A stretch of DNA of 64,000 nt from Sindora glabra (Eukaryota; Streptophyta; Magnoliopsida; Fabales; Fabaceae), in NCBI GenBank assembly GCA_020226215.1, contig CM035232.1, forward strand, positions 76,502,130 through 76,566,129, in the 5' to 3' direction. Position 1 is the first letter of the stretch, and each line of letters begins with the position of its first letter. The notes below the pieces were generated by a model that saw only the letters and a program-made list of their open reading frames with translations, did not search any database and was not told where the DNA came from. Position numbers and translations under genes: made by a program. Positions 24,081-37,170 of the stretch are shown here, piece by piece.

Positions 24081-24814
24081 AACCATCACATAGTTTGTTA
24101 ACAATTCTCTACATTATTACACAATTTCTTAAAAATTAAAGACAACTTGTAACATCCTAAATAGGATAAGAAAATTTACATAGGAATTTCCTTTAGGAAA
24201 TACTCTAAGCAAAGTTGAAATTCTAAATAGGAATTTTATTAGAAAAACACCTGGATTAGAAAACTCAATAGGGAAATCAAGTGGAATTCGGGAAATATAA
24301 AGGTATCCTGGTTGTAAGCTTAATTAGAATTTTTATGAAAATTTTACTAGGCATCAAAATAGATAAAAATATAATTAAAACCTAATAGTAGGTTTAGAAA
24401 AATTCATGTAGGGATTTATTGGAATTTCAAAACTTATGTGTAATGAAAAGTGTGGAATTGAGTTAAAAATTAAATGTATTAATTTAAAAGTTTTTAGGAT
24501 AACTTAAATAAATTTTTTAGGCCTAAAATATGTATGAAAACTAAGAAATGAAACCTAAATCCAAGCCTAAAAATGTTCAAAAACCTTAGGGGCAAAAATG
24601 CAAGAAGTAAAAAATTGGGGTTAAATTGCAATAAACTTTATTTACCTTATTTAAAGTGACTTATTTTTATTAATTTTTAGGGTAATAATTTTTTATTAAA
24701 TAGGATCATTTGGATGCCTAAGATGACTAGCCACTTATCCAAGATTTTTTCTAAAAATAAATAAATAAAAATTACAAAGTTGAAGATATTTTTATATTAG
24801 GGTTTAGGGTTTTC

Positions 24815-24931
24815 TATATAAATGTGGGCTGGCCATTTTGAAGAAAAAAATTTGCTTCCTTTAGCCAACCAAACCATAAGAAGGAGAGCAGAATCAAGTG
24901 AGTATTCAAGTCTTCATCCATTATAAAAAGG
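24815..24931 (+). promoter_or_regulatory. B-I 3' LTR TATA box and decayed splice-donor-like site
   Basis: TATATAAATG (24815-24824) is followed about 110 bp later by AAAAAGGTGATGG (24926-24938). Paralogous B LTRs have AAG-GTGAGT at the same place. Confidence 0.5.
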
Positions 24932-26661
24932 TGATGGCAACTCTTCCTTATTTTACGGTTATCTCATAAGAAATTGATGATGATGTTATTCTACTATGCT
25001 TCCTTATAAAGGATGGGGTGTAGTTCTATTTTTGAAGCCTTTGAAATATTAATATGATGGCATGATTTTGGTATATTAATGTTGGGAATGATAGAAAAAT
25101 GATTCATAAAATTTCTATAGGAAAGATGGGAGATAACAAAATTAGTTGGAATGAAAACAACTTTCCTAAGTGTTATTGAACAAAAGTTTTAGTCACCTAA
25201 TGTATATAGGAGCTAGAAATTTTTAAAATTTAAATCCTTGATATTTTAAGCTCAAAATTAGTGTTAGGATGATTGTAAAAGAAATTAGAAATTTTTAGAT
25301 ACATGAAAAATTAAGTTATAATTGAAATACTTAAATTTATCAATCCCTAAACCTTGATCTATTGTGTCTTAAGTTTGAAATAATTTGAAGGACCAAATGA
25401 TTGAAAAAATTATGAAACATTTTAGATATGGTATTTAGGATGTTATGAAGTTTGTATCAAAATTTGGTAGTAAATGGAGTTAACTTGATTGCCCAAATGA
25501 TAGTTATATTTTTTATAGCTCCAGTGTTGTCTGAATTTAGTAGTTCTAAGTTTATTCCTTTTATGCATTAGTGAAGCTATGAAATTTATTGTACAACAAT
25601 TAAGTTGTTCTTTATTCAACATGTTGATAATGTCTTAGTAAAATTTGAAAATAATTAGTTTCCATTTGAATGATGAAAAGTGGCTTAAATTGCAAGTATT
25701 CTCTTGCTATCCTATTTTGGAAGCCTTGTTTTGTTAATGTATGAGCAATAGTATGAGGCTATAAACTTATTAAATGAATGACATTTCATGATTATTAATT
25801 TATTAGAAATATGAGACAAATTTTTGGTAAATTATAGAATTCTTTTAGGGCTTCTAGGGCTCTAATCAATAATATGAACCTCTAATTTCCACAAGAAGAA
25901 TGTTGGTAAAACTTAAAGAAAAATGTTATGAACATTGGTAAAAGTTTAAGAAGCCATTTCTAATTAATGATTTAAAAGGTAAGGATAAATATGAGAAAAT
26001 GAAAATTTATATAAGAAATTTATTCTATGGTTAGTATTTAGCCAAACCCATAGAATAAATTTAATAGTTGATTTTTAACATCCCATTACAATATATTATG
26101 AATTGTGAAAAGGAGATATAATATCCTTAGCAAAGAAATAGAGGCCTGGTTGGTAATTGTAACTCCTTTACTTATTAACACCTTATTCCTCAATTACTAG
26201 ATGATTATTACGCACTCATTCGCCATCTACCTCAAGCTAATACGGAAAATCTCAAAATTCTGTACTTCATACACATGAGCAAAAGTCATATAATTATACA
26301 AAAGTTCAATTTACAGGATATACATCCATCATATACAATATTTCCAACTATATAAACGTTTACAACTTCAAAAATATCATTGTCCTCTATCATGAGAGTC
26401 TTTAGAAGCATCACCTGGAATGGTTAGTCACAAAACAGAAAACATAAGAAACAAAGTTTCCCAGTAGCTAGCTATTGGGATAAAGACATTTCAAGCCATT
26501 CCAGATCCTTAAGCAAATAAAACATACGTTTCGAAATTAATTAATCGATTATCATCATATTCAATACCATACCATTGTAGGAAATATGCATTTCACACAG
26601 CAATCATCAAGTCCATTCAAGGATTTATCTCAATATCTAGATGGCCATCACAAATAATCAT

Positions 26662-26840
26662 ACCTAGGCCTCACACAGCATCACGCTGTCTTCCCGGGGT
26701 TCCCGAGCCAAAGGCCTAACACAGTATCACACTGTCTTCCCGGGGTGTCTGGCCATAGGTACCACACACAACAAATGCACTATTATCCCTGAGGATCCCG
26801 AGCCATAGGCCAAACACAGTATTCTACTGTCTTCTCGGGT
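26662..26840. repeat. Tandem hairpin repeats in C1
   Basis: About three units of roughly 65 bp share ACACAG-TATCA-CACTGTCTTCCCGGGG and CCCGAGCCAAAGGCCT words. Each unit contains a small stem (ACAGTATCACACTGT or ACAGCATCACGCTGT). The same array occurs in C2 at 50110-50290. Confidence 0.8.
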
Positions 26841-27246
26841 TGTGCCACAACAATTCCATACACATTCCATACAATGGCATAAAATTCATAAAATCATATA
26901 AATAGAAATCAAAGCTTAAGGATAAAGCTAGCTACCTTTCACAAGCTTCCAATGTGATGTTCCCTTTGCTCTCACTTAAAAACTCCTTTACACTTCCTCT
27001 TGCCTTTGCAAGTTGGCAAGTTGTCACTCTTTAGTCTATACAAATACACATCATAGCTTATATTAGAACATTATCACTTTCCCTAATCCTCATGTATTCT
27101 TTACTTTCTCCACTTAAATAAATGCATACTTAGATGCTCTATACCTTGTTTTCAAGCCTTGAAATAACACATATGAACATTAGAAAAGGATCTAGGGGTA
27201 AGGCCATGCAAAACATGAAGAAATCAAGCCAAAAAGTTCACTTAAC

Positions 27247-27480
27247 AAAGAACACGGGGGTCCCATACCCCATGTTCAGGGTCGTGTTCCTTACTGGTTC
27301 ACTTCTGGGCTACTCGACAAAGAACACGGGGATGAACACGGGCCGTGTTCTACCCCGTGTACCTTACTGTCCTTCAGTCCTGAGGTAAACACGGGGAGTG
27401 TTGCACCCCGTGTAACACGCTGATCAGTTTCGACGAAGAACACGGGGTACAACACGGGCCGTGTTCTACCTTGTGTACTT
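27247..27480. repeat. Array of GC-rich palindromes in C1
   Basis: Four units built from AACACGGGG, ACACGGGCCGTGT and CCCCGTGT. Each unit of about 36 bp is a near-perfect palindrome, separated by spacers containing TTACTG and GATCAG. This is the most GC-rich part of an otherwise AT-rich region. C2 has a related array at 50707-50905. C3 has none. Confidence 0.88.
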
Positions 27481-29165
27481 CACTGATCCTCCGAAAACAC
27501 ATTAAACAGCTAAAACTCCTTCCTTCCTTCTTTTTCATATTTATAGTTTTAGCTTCTCAAAAGGAAAAATGCACACAAACACCTTCACAACTCAAAGTTT
27601 CATCTTCCATAAGCTTCAAGCTTCATAGAAATTATTCTAACTTCATCATTTTAGCCAAATTCCCAACATACCATGCCAACTCTACACATGCATCATTATA
27701 CCCTTAAAACCCAAATGTGTTCATCATGTTTCTTGCTCCTTTCACACCAAACCAAAGCCATAGTTTAACATAACAACATCTAAAGCACCATTAAACATAT
27801 TCAAATCATCCTAAACTCCATGTTCAATCACCCTTAACCACACCAACCCCAAGATTTCAAGAAACTAAGAAAAGTACATTAAAGAGCTCTTAGAGGAGAA
27901 CATTTTTACCTCTTAGTGCAACTTGAAAATCCTCACTTGGAGCTCCCCAAACTTAATCAAACTTGGGCTTTTCTTCAATCTAGAGACACCAATAGATAGA
28001 GCTTGATGAGAGGAGCAATTTTCCCTTCTACACCTTAGCTTGAATCTTGGTATTTTTAGGTGAAAAACTCAAAAGAAACTTTCTCTCTCTTTCTCTCTCT
28101 CTCCTGCACGTTTTGGAGCTTTCATGGAGATTTTCTGCAGCTTTTAGAAAAGTGGAGAAGAGATGAGAGTTTTCATGAAGCTCTAGGGGCATTTTGGTCT
28201 TTTTTTTAGGTTCCCAAGGGTATTTTAGTCCTTTGGCACCAATTATTAAGGCTATTCTTGCCATTATTTTTCTAATAATGACACTTGTCATAAATCCATT
28301 GGTCACACTAATTAAAATCACATATTGCACCCCAAACTCTTAGTTATTCATATTAGATCCCAAATCCTTAATTATTTACACTTTAACCACACCCGATTCT
28401 GCACTTTTGCAAAATAGTCCATAGGGTTTCTGTCTATTTAAAATTCCTTACACTATCAAACTTAGACAACCTCCCCTTTTAGGGTTTTCCAACCTCCTCT
28501 GATCATTCATACTATTTAGGGAAAATTAATTCTTTCCCTACTATCCGTTTTCCTTCAAAATTCCGTTTACCCTTACACTTAATTCCTTTCAACTTGAGAT
28601 TCACCCACCAGGCTAATTCAAACATGCTCTTCGTTTCTACAGCCTCAGAAATTAAATATTCAAATAATAGAATTGAAAATTCGGGACATTACAGTAATGA
28701 AGGGAAAAGGTTGGTGGCTTTATGCTTAAGGCAGCAAAGGATAAGGTTGGATCGAAAATATAAAATGAAACTTGTCTACCCACTATTGCTATTTTCTATA
28801 ATAAAGTATATTAATGATACGCATAAGAAAATTTCTTCATAAGATACTTAATAGTAAGTACATATAATTAAAACTAATCCTTTATAGTGTAAGCCCTTTC
28901 AAATAAGGTAATAGTAGCCATTCACTAAGTATAATTTATACTCATTCTATTATTGAATCAATTTATAGATACTGATCATGAATCCGATGGTGTAAATTAA
29001 TACTTATATAGGGATCTTCTAGTCTCCCCATAGTGCACATGAGATATTATTCAATTGTAAAATACAATCTACACCTATAAATGTAAGGGTAGATTATGAA
29101 GTAATACTTAGAATAATAGACTTAGAGTCTAATCTTATTATAAAACATCTTTTTTATTAGGTACC

Positions 29166-32100
29166 TGTCATGACCTAATCTTGTTTGCAACCAGTGTGGA
29201 TCTCGATACTCAATTTCCACAAGCCTTAACATTATTCACTTTAATTTATTCTACGAAAATCTCTATTTTTCTAGAGGAACTCCAAATTCACTTTAAAATT
29301 TGTAAAAAAATGCATAGATTCTCGTTTATTTTTGGACACTTTCTAAGGGCTATACATCCTATAATACAAAACTTTTATTTATCATAGATACAACAACAAC
29401 AAATATACACACAATACTATACAATTTCAAACTTATACACAGATAAACAATTCAATGCATCTAATGTTAAATCAATGACATCTCTGTCTTAAATTTTGAT
29501 CCTAATCCAATTACAAAATCCTTTAACAAGGTGGTCTTGATTCTTTATACTTGCAACAAGGCTCAAACATGCTTATTTTAACTTGAAACATTGAAAATAA
29601 AATAAAGTTACAAGAACTTGGTAGGCATATATCTTCCATTACCTATGTACATAAATAATAGTCATAGGCTAATCATGTTTTAAATTAGAAAATAATAACG
29701 AATCCATTTTCAATATTTTTGAATTATACGAAATTAAGCCTTGGATTGAGTGTGCAATTACCCATATCTCAGATTCCATATCTCATATCACTATTCATAG
29801 TAGACTTAACTACTCATTAGTACTCAATATCCTTATTATATCTCAGGCCACGCATTTCGGGTAGTTAGCACATTCACAAATAGTCAATAAGACTCAAATA
29901 CAAATAAATCATTTTAATTACATCATCAGTAATATCCAATCACAAACAATGTTTCATTATCACATCACATCACATAACCATTTATAATAAATATACATGC
30001 ATTCACATTTTAACTTTTGAGTTAAACTTATATCCTTCATAACTATTTGCTAGGAATTTTTCATCTGACTTTCATATCATCGCTTCTGTCACATTTCATA
30101 ATTTCCAATGCCATTCATGATATAATTTTCATAATAATATGCATAGTAAAGCTCCCCTCTACAAATCACATTTTTGAAGTAAATTCATCATGAATTATTA
30201 TTTCATCATCATGGGGTAATTATCAACACATAACAATATCTATACATCATCATCACCATGCACTTTTTCATGATCGCAATATTCATTCACATTCCAATAT
30301 AGATTACATAGCACTTTCCAATAGGCACATAATAATAATAATAACTCAATCATAATACAATTATGTCATTTATTATTGTGATTTTATCACAATCTATTAG
30401 CAGTCGATGGTGACACCACCATGCTTTCTAAATGTTTTACCTCAATAATTATCCAATAGATAATTATTACCTAATTACAAACATTCTTTCCCTATCATTT
30501 ATTCATAGCAACAAGAATAATTTAATCATAATCCATACTATATAACTATACCTTTAAGAATTCACATGTAAATGTATATGTAATTCATTCTATTAATAAG
30601 AATGACTATATATACTTGTTATATGGACTAAATAATATTAAAATATTTGTTTAGGATAAATATATACTTATCTATTAGGATTTTCCTATTTCGTTTACTC
30701 TAAAGCATCCAAGTTCAACTTTCTCTCATTTTTCTATTTGTAGTTCGTAAGAATAATTTGTATATAAATAACATTCCTTATTTTCTTCCTAGTCATCTCA
30801 ATTTCGATTCCATATCATGATATACTAATAATCACAATTATTGACTTCTTTACTTTGTTAATATTATCTCATAAAACTAAAATAAGTTATTATATGGTAA
30901 TTCAAAATCAAACTTGTATAGGTGAAAATAATAAAATTCAAAGTTCTAGAAAATCTCATTTGATGCTTTTTAATCATTCCAGGTTATCACATTCATTTAT
31001 TTTCTGATTTATCATTAAAAAAATAAAATTTCATGTATATGAGAACTTTTCCAATCCAAAATATAAAATAATCAAAATATTATATTTTAATAATATAAAT
31101 AGATCATAAATGTACTAGTCTATTACTCCGGAGTATAAAATTCTTGTTTTATTAATGCTATACCAAGTATACAAAATGATGTGATAAAATAAGGGTTCTT
31201 TGACTATAATATTTAAATATAACACTCTAAAGAGGCCTTACTCATATTGTTCTATCATTTTATAGCATAAAATATTATTTTTCAAAAGCATTACTAAGAA
31301 TCCATAATACATGTAAGATAGGTTTTCTTGAATTAAGTCAAAATCTTTCAAAATATAAACATATGGCACACTGTAATTACTCTAATCATAGTATTCTAGT
31401 AGTTTATATCATAAAACTTTTACTTTTCTTAGCCAATATCACACATTTCTATTACATATAAAAATAGGTTTTCTAAGTTAGCCTTAAACACCTAATACTT
31501 GTAAGGTAGATGACATAAAACAATCCCAATCATACTATTTTAATACTTTGGAGCATAAAATCCTATTTTTTAGAAACATCATCATTTTTCTCAAAACATA
31601 CAAAAATGGATTTTCTTGGATTAAGCATCTAATTAACATAAATATTAAAATTTTATGATATAAACATGCTCATTATTGTCCATGGAGGTAGCTCACTGAC
31701 ACTAGAAAATGAGAGAGCTTGTTAAAAAGGAAGAGATTTCGAATTACTTCAAGGTATAGGAAACTCGCCCTGCCATGCTTCAATTCTAAAGCTCCTCATG
31801 CCACCAATGACAACAGCCAAACAAGGATGGGGGAGGTAATTGAGTATAGCTCCATTAATGGCAATCAACAAGTGAATGTTAAGAAGATAGGCGTGCGAGT
31901 TACTCGTGCTGTGCCATTCGTCTTTTTGCAGAAAATTGCCCAATCAGATGCCAAGAAAGAAAAACTATTGCAATGGCATCCATCAATGATGGTGATTGTG
32001 ACATCTCCACTTGAAGCAGTAGTGATGGCAGCATTCCAGAGAGATAGATGATAATGAGAATAGGAGGATGTGAAGGAGAAGGAGAAAAAAGGACTATAAA

Positions 32101-32734
32101 AAAAGAAATATATATATATAAAGAAAGGAGAGAGTTGGTGGATAGAATAAGGAGAGAGGGAGACTCAAAAATAAAAAAATAAGGGGAGAGAAAAATGCAA
32201 AAACATAAGCTAAAGGTTATTATTTTATACTTCTCACACAATGTGAGCTTATTTCCTTTAAGAAATCTCAAACTTCCATTTTTAACCCTTAATCAATTAT
32301 AGTTATTCATTTATTTTAGAAATTCATTTTCATATTTTGATTTTATTTAAATTTTGAATTAGTTATTTTCAATCTTCCACCAATATATATACATATATAT
32401 ATATTTATAATAGCTTGATAAATTTAAAATTCCTAAAATAATTATTTCAAATTTCCATAATTGTAAAAAATAATTTATCAAATACAAATAACTTATTTCA
32501 TAATCCTTGTACCTATAATCACTAAAATTATTTTTAACGTATGAGAAATTCCTTGGAAAAATATAATAATAAAAATAAAAATAAATATATTTCAAATATT
32601 ATTGATATCATTTTAATATTTTGAAACTTTTAAAAAGAAAAAAAATTTAAAATAAATATTAACCAAATAAATAAAATAAATATTCACAAGTATTGAAATT
32701 TAGAAAACTTTAAATATTAATTTGAGGTATTATA
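29166..32734 (-). mobile_element. A-family solo LTR, A4 (3569 bp)
   Basis: Edges are TGTCATGACCTAATC and GAGGTATTATA. The TSD is GTACC (29161-29165) against GTATC (32735-32739), with one change. The B-I 5' LTR reads uninterrupted through the same site near 13128. It has a GC-richer leader-like region at about 31690-32060, where overlapping open frames on both strands are not credible genes. Confidence 0.88.
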
Positions 32735-33042
32735 GTATCATCACCTAAAAGCTCCGTTAATAATGATTTTCTTTCTTTCTCCATGGAGATGGTTCCAGAA
32801 GAATGAAACCTTAAAGGATCCAATCAAAAGCCTATATCATCTAATGTATTATGTAAATTATGTTTTCATATGAATAATATATATGTATATTTGACTTCAG
32901 AACTTTTAATATATATAGTTTATATTCTAAGTCTAGATATTTGCATCCTTCGATAATATTAATTTAATAAAGGTATTAGAATACTTTAAAAGCTTGTAGA
33001 AATATCTATTTAGTATGATAATACTAATTAGGTATCCTTACA

Positions 33043-34722
33043 TTATGAGAAAAATATTTACTATTTAATTTTCATCTATTTTATGTCTCTTAGGTGTTAC
33101 ATATGCTTAATTTTATAGAATAGGCCTTATTTTATAATTTTGGATTGATTTTACAAGTTTGTGAATTTATTCGATAAATACTAGATTTTGATACTATTTC
33201 TATTTTTCAGTCATATCTTGGGTTCCAAATGTTGGATTGAGGCAAACTTTATATTGATGGAAATCTAAAAGAGAGATCTACAACTTTTATGTCTTAGTTA
33301 AAGCCTAATTCATACTTCTTCAAGCCTTTACTTGGCCAAAAATCAAAAGCCATGTTTTTGTCCTAACTGAACCCATTTCTATATTTGGGCCATATCTAGA
33401 GCTATAATGATCTAATTAACCTGAAACTAGTGCTTAAATTCTCAGAAGACATAGGTTTACAACTTTCATGTTTATGGATCTTCCAGAATCCATTGATTTC
33501 ATGGACTTATTTTTCTTGGAAAACAAGCTTAAGGGAATTCACTGATTTATTTGATGGAGTTAATTGATTTGTAAAACAAGTCTATCTGGTCTTCTAGAAA
33601 TTAGGAAAGCCTTTTTCTATAAATTGTAATCTTAAGATTCATCTAATCCTTGTCCAATTAGGATTTAGACTAATTAGGTTATATAAATAGGCAAGAGAGC
33701 TAAAGAGAGGAACACAATTCAGATACAAAGAAAATTCAGCAGCATAGCTCTTTTCTTCTTCTTCTTCTAACTCTCCTTGTTCTTCATCAATGGAAGCCTA
33801 AATTCATAGTTAATTCAAGGAGTTAAGGCTCTCCTCTTGAGGATTATAAGATTATGATTTGTAATGTTGACCCATCTTAATTAATTTTCCTCTTTCTCTA
33901 TTTACTTATGCTAAAAGTCTTGAGATTCCTTGTGTTGGATGTTGATTTGATATAATTGATATTCACCCTTGTGATTTTTAATTTCTTTGCTATTTTAATA
34001 TGAAATTATGGTCGATAAATCATAATTTTAAACATAGGAATAGAGGATTGACAGATTAATTTATAAATTTCTAATTTAACTTCTCAAATCAACTAAATTT
34101 TATTCATAAATCAATTTTGATCTAGTTTAGGAGTTATAGTGATTGCTTAATTCAACTAATCTTAATTGATCAAATCCTAGGCTATTGTCTAGCATAGAAT
34201 TCACAAATTATTGCAAGGATTTTGGATAATTCAAGGTTAAAAAATTAATTAGAAACAGTTAAATCCTAATTGATCTATAATTAATCCAATTTAGACCTCT
34301 CAATTTCCTTGAATCGGCTATTTGATTCCATTGATTTCTCCTCTATTTTATTTCTATTTTACTTTTGTTTAAAGCTTAAATTTGTGCTTATTATTTGTTT
34401 AAATTCATGCAACTAACCCCCAATTCTAGTTTTGTTCTACATACACACATTATTGCATTACTACATTCTACATTCTGATTTTATTTCTGTTTCTGCATAA
34501 TAGTAGCATTCTATTTTCATTGCATTGCATTCTGTTTGCATTATTTCTTCACATTTTCATTGCATAAATAATTTAATAATTGTTCACATATTATTAGAAA
34601 ATCATTTAGAAAAGGTAAAATCAAAAAATCACTAGGGATACAACCTGGTTATGCCATTATTTTACATTATTTTTTAGCAATTAGTTTTAATACAATTTTA
34701 GTGCATTGCAACATGTACATCA
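33043..34722 (+). mobile_element. E-family insertion, probably a solo LTR (1680 bp)
   Basis: It is flanked by TTACA (33038-33042 and 34723-34727). The B-I 5' LTR at 13439-13446 shows the unoccupied site. It starts TTATGAGAAAA and ends TACATCA, so it lacks a clean TG at the left edge unless the first three bases are an addition. Its right 740 bp match the window start (1-722). It has a TATA box with a leader-like stretch after it and no protein. Confidence 0.8.
33680..33690 (+). promoter_or_regulatory. TATA box of the E element
   Basis: TATATAAATAG is followed by GCAAGAGAGC and a CTTCTTCTT-rich stretch, the usual arrangement around the start of transcription in plant LTRs. It supports plus orientation for E. 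Confidence 0.55.
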
Positions 34723-34760
34723 TTACACTAGTCACGATAATAGTAAGACAGGTCGTGACA

Positions 34761-35865
34761 ATTTCTTTTCTTTTATCATCTATCTTATATTTAAATTATC
34801 AATTATCCCATAATTTAATTAATTCTCTTTAAATAAATAATTGTAGATACATCCGATCTTATATGTATGACCTTTAGGTTCATTATCAAACTAGTAATAA
34901 GTTATGATTAAATTAAACCATTTTTAATTTTATATTTAAAATTGATTTTATTAATTCTAGATCTAAAAAATTCATGATTAATGTCTAGCAACATATCATT
35001 AACTAGTAAATTCGAATCCTAAAAATGAACTTTTTCAGTTGCAATTACCATGTTGTATAATGCTTTCATCATGTAATGTCCATGTTGAATTTAGGGCAAG
35101 ATCTATTATTCAAAATCCCAATTATTTAACTACTATATATCCAATTTGAAATTCATAACTTATTATGTTAAACTCAAGAACTCTTTTTCTAATTTCACAT
35201 CAACTTAGCTAAGGATTTCTAAGTCATGATTCATAAGATAATATGGGACATTTTTTTTCTCTTTATGAGAAGTGATAAATTCCTCATTAACATTTACAAA
35301 TGTTCATATATGGTAAAGTTATACCTAATAGATGTCTTATGGATGACTTCTTAAAATTTGAACAATATCAAAGTATAATATACCATATATAAGACTATCA
35401 TGATGTCTTAGGTTAAAGGATCAACTTTGTATTATTGTAACATAAGAATTCCAATTCAACTTGTCCACATAAGAATCCTTAAATGGGTTAGCTTAGTAAA
35501 CTCATTCATCTAATGAGCACCTACATATATACACTAGTGTTACCATATTGATGTCCATGAAATGAGACATTTTCTCACTTCAGCATGCATCATATGTACT
35601 AGTTTATCCATATTATTAGTATGCATTCTTAACAAATTTATAATTGGGAACATTTTAAGATTTAGGTTCATAAGGAATATATTTTATAATTATTATGTTT
35701 ATGCATGACCCATCTTGATCTTTGGACTTTATAAAACATAAATAATAATTAATGATTGATAAAGAAAAATAAATTCCTTGTTATTAATGATTCATTGAAC
35801 AAAAAGGTTACAAGAAGTTTCATACTACATCACATGTAATTAGCCTATAGGAAATAACTCTGACA
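34761..35865 (-). mobile_element. Copia-I 3' LTR, inner part
   Basis: On the minus strand the LTR begins TGTCAGAGTTATTTCC at 35865, directly after a polypurine tract. The part near 34761 (ATTTCTTTTCT...) resembles 43946-43992 in the other copia-I LTR. The block GTCTAGCAACATATCATT (about 34990) is shared with the copia-II LTR at 62507. The missing outer part is found at 11154-11290, on the other side of B-I. Confidence 0.7.
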
Positions 35866-35880
35866 ATCTTCCACTTTCCC
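35866..35880 (-). other. Copia-I polypurine tract
   Basis: On the minus strand GGGAAAGTGGAAGAT lies directly before the LTR start. It is a decayed form of the AAGTGGGAGATTG tract that primes plus-strand synthesis in many plant copia elements. Confidence 0.75.
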
Positions 35881-36235
35881 AAAAGTTAATTGCCTTTTTA
35901 TTTAATGCTCATCTTCTCAAAATGACACTAATATACTTATTACAATAGCTTAACAAGTGGATCTACTATATTCTATAAGATTAAGTAATAATTCCATTTT
36001 ATATGTTTGGATCTTTGATGAGACCTTGCTTTTGCTTGCACAACGGCACCATTTTTATCATTGCACTGCTAATTGCATTAACAGTGCTTGGAATGATACC
36101 TAATTCGAAGGTAAACTTGCTCATCCAAGCAACTTCCTTTACCACATCTAATATAGCAATATACCTAACCTTACTTTATAACAATTTTTTCCCTATTTGG
36201 AACTATTGCAATAGATTATTCCAATATTAAAGGTA
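35881..36235 (-). pseudogene. Copia-I RNase H remnant
   Basis: On the minus strand 36010-36180 reads as YIAILDVVKEVAWMSKF, FELGIIPSTVNA and VPLCKQKQG. These correspond to the EAEYIAAS..AKEAVWxRKF, ELGVVPS and AQAKEPRSHQK landmarks of plant copia RNase H, which are well kept in copia-II at 63319-63678. Many substitutions and frame changes have accumulated. The plus-strand open frame at 36003-36230 is only the complement of this region. Confidence 0.8.
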
Positions 36236-37170
36236 AACATAAAACTAAATGTTAGTTTTAAGTCATGCACATAAAATTGAAAGCTATAATTTATAATTCT
36301 AATTTCAATTTTCCTCTTTTATATACCATAAAGAGATCTTTAGTCCTTATTAAGTGCTTAAGAATCCCTTTTACAACCTTCTAGTTTCCTGACTTGGATT
36401 ATACTAATATCTACTTATGGCACTCATAGCATATGTTATATCAAGCTTTGTATACAACATAGCATACATTATGCTTCAACACTTTTTCAACATACACTAT
36501 TCGCATCATGCCAAGCAACCTACTTGATCTATCTCTATGGATCTTTATCCTAGTATATAGGCTATTTTACCCAAATTTTTTATGGATAAATTAATGAATG
36601 ACCATGCTTTTGTTACTTGCAACATACATATATGATTCCTAATAAGTAGTAGGTTCATAATATAAAGCACAAGAAAAGCGACTGCACTCTCTTTTCATCT
36701 TATTGTAAACATAAGATTCATTTAAATTTTTAATGAAATCAAACTCTTTGATTGCATCATTAAAGGGTATGTTCCAACCTTAGGAAAGCTTATTTCAATG
36801 CATAAATGATCCATGCAACTTATAGACTTTCTTTTTGTTGCCATTTTCTTGAATCAATGTCATACATCACTTTTGCATAAGTCAATGGATCCATATCCAA
36901 TTAAAGGTGATCTTCATGACATTTTTCTAAGAGAATATAATTCTCAAGTAGCCTACTAGTGTTTCTTTTAAACCTATACAAAGGTTGTGTTATAATAGAT
37001 GAAGTTTCAACTTCCAAAGATTATAAGACATTAGTTTGTGGCTTTTGAACTTCTTTAAGATCTACCAAACTTTTATCATGTTTATCTAAAAAAAGCTTTT
37101 TCTCTAAGAAAATAAAAAAGTTTTAAGATAAAAACTTTTTGCTAAAGAGGATGGTAGAAATAGTATGCAA
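36236..37170 (-). pseudogene. Copia-I reverse transcriptase remnant
   Basis: On the minus strand one can read NIPFNDAIKEFDFIKN (about 36730-36790), then a destroyed YVDDIL region, then IKIHRDRSSRLLGM (about 36520-36550), and ILKHLIRTKDLFMVYKRGKL (about 36310-36370). The last two are the LGIKIYRDRSKRLLGLSQ and LKYLRRTKDMFLVYGG landmarks of plant copia RT. Stops and frameshifts are frequent. Confidence 0.82.

Larger units (their letters stand above)
26158..28693 (-). mobile_element. C-family solo LTR, C1 (2536 bp, perfect TSD)
   Basis: Edges are TGTAACTCCTT and GGGACATTACA, with TSD GTAAT (26153-26157 and 28694-28698). The B-I 5' LTR shows the unoccupied site near 12660. Sense is probably minus: reading that way, a CTCTCTCTC-flanked leader (28080-28100) is followed by an AGAGGTAAAAATG donor-like site (about 27900). 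It contains two GC-rich repeat arrays listed separately. C2 is a close relative in the same orientation and C3 is inverted. Confidence 0.93.
24148..34760 (+). mobile_element. B-I 3' LTR, broken into four pieces by three insertions
   Basis: It begins TGTAACATCCTAAATAGG and ends AGGTCGTGACA. LTR pieces are 24148-26157, 28694-29165, 32735-33042 and 34723-34760, about 2.8 kb in total including duplicated target bases. Between them sit C1, A4 and E. The matching pieces of the 5' LTR are continuous near 12655, 13128 and 13442, which gives direct empty-site evidence. By eye the two LTRs differ at very roughly one base in five, so B-I is old. Confidence 0.88.

Noticed and set aside
27134..27388. Plus-strand open frame spanning the palindromic array
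   Set aside because: It translates the C1 GC-rich repeats. The C1 sense strand is probably minus and the C2 counterpart frame is not conserved.
31719..32271. Open frames at 31719-32051 plus, 31749-31943 minus and 31900-32271 minus
   Set aside because: They lie in the leader-like part of solo LTR A4, in conflicting frames, with no recognisable protein and no counterpart frame kept in A1, A2 or A3.
36003..36230. Plus-strand open frame of 75 codons
   Set aside because: It is the complement of the copia-I RNase H remnant, which is read on the minus strand.
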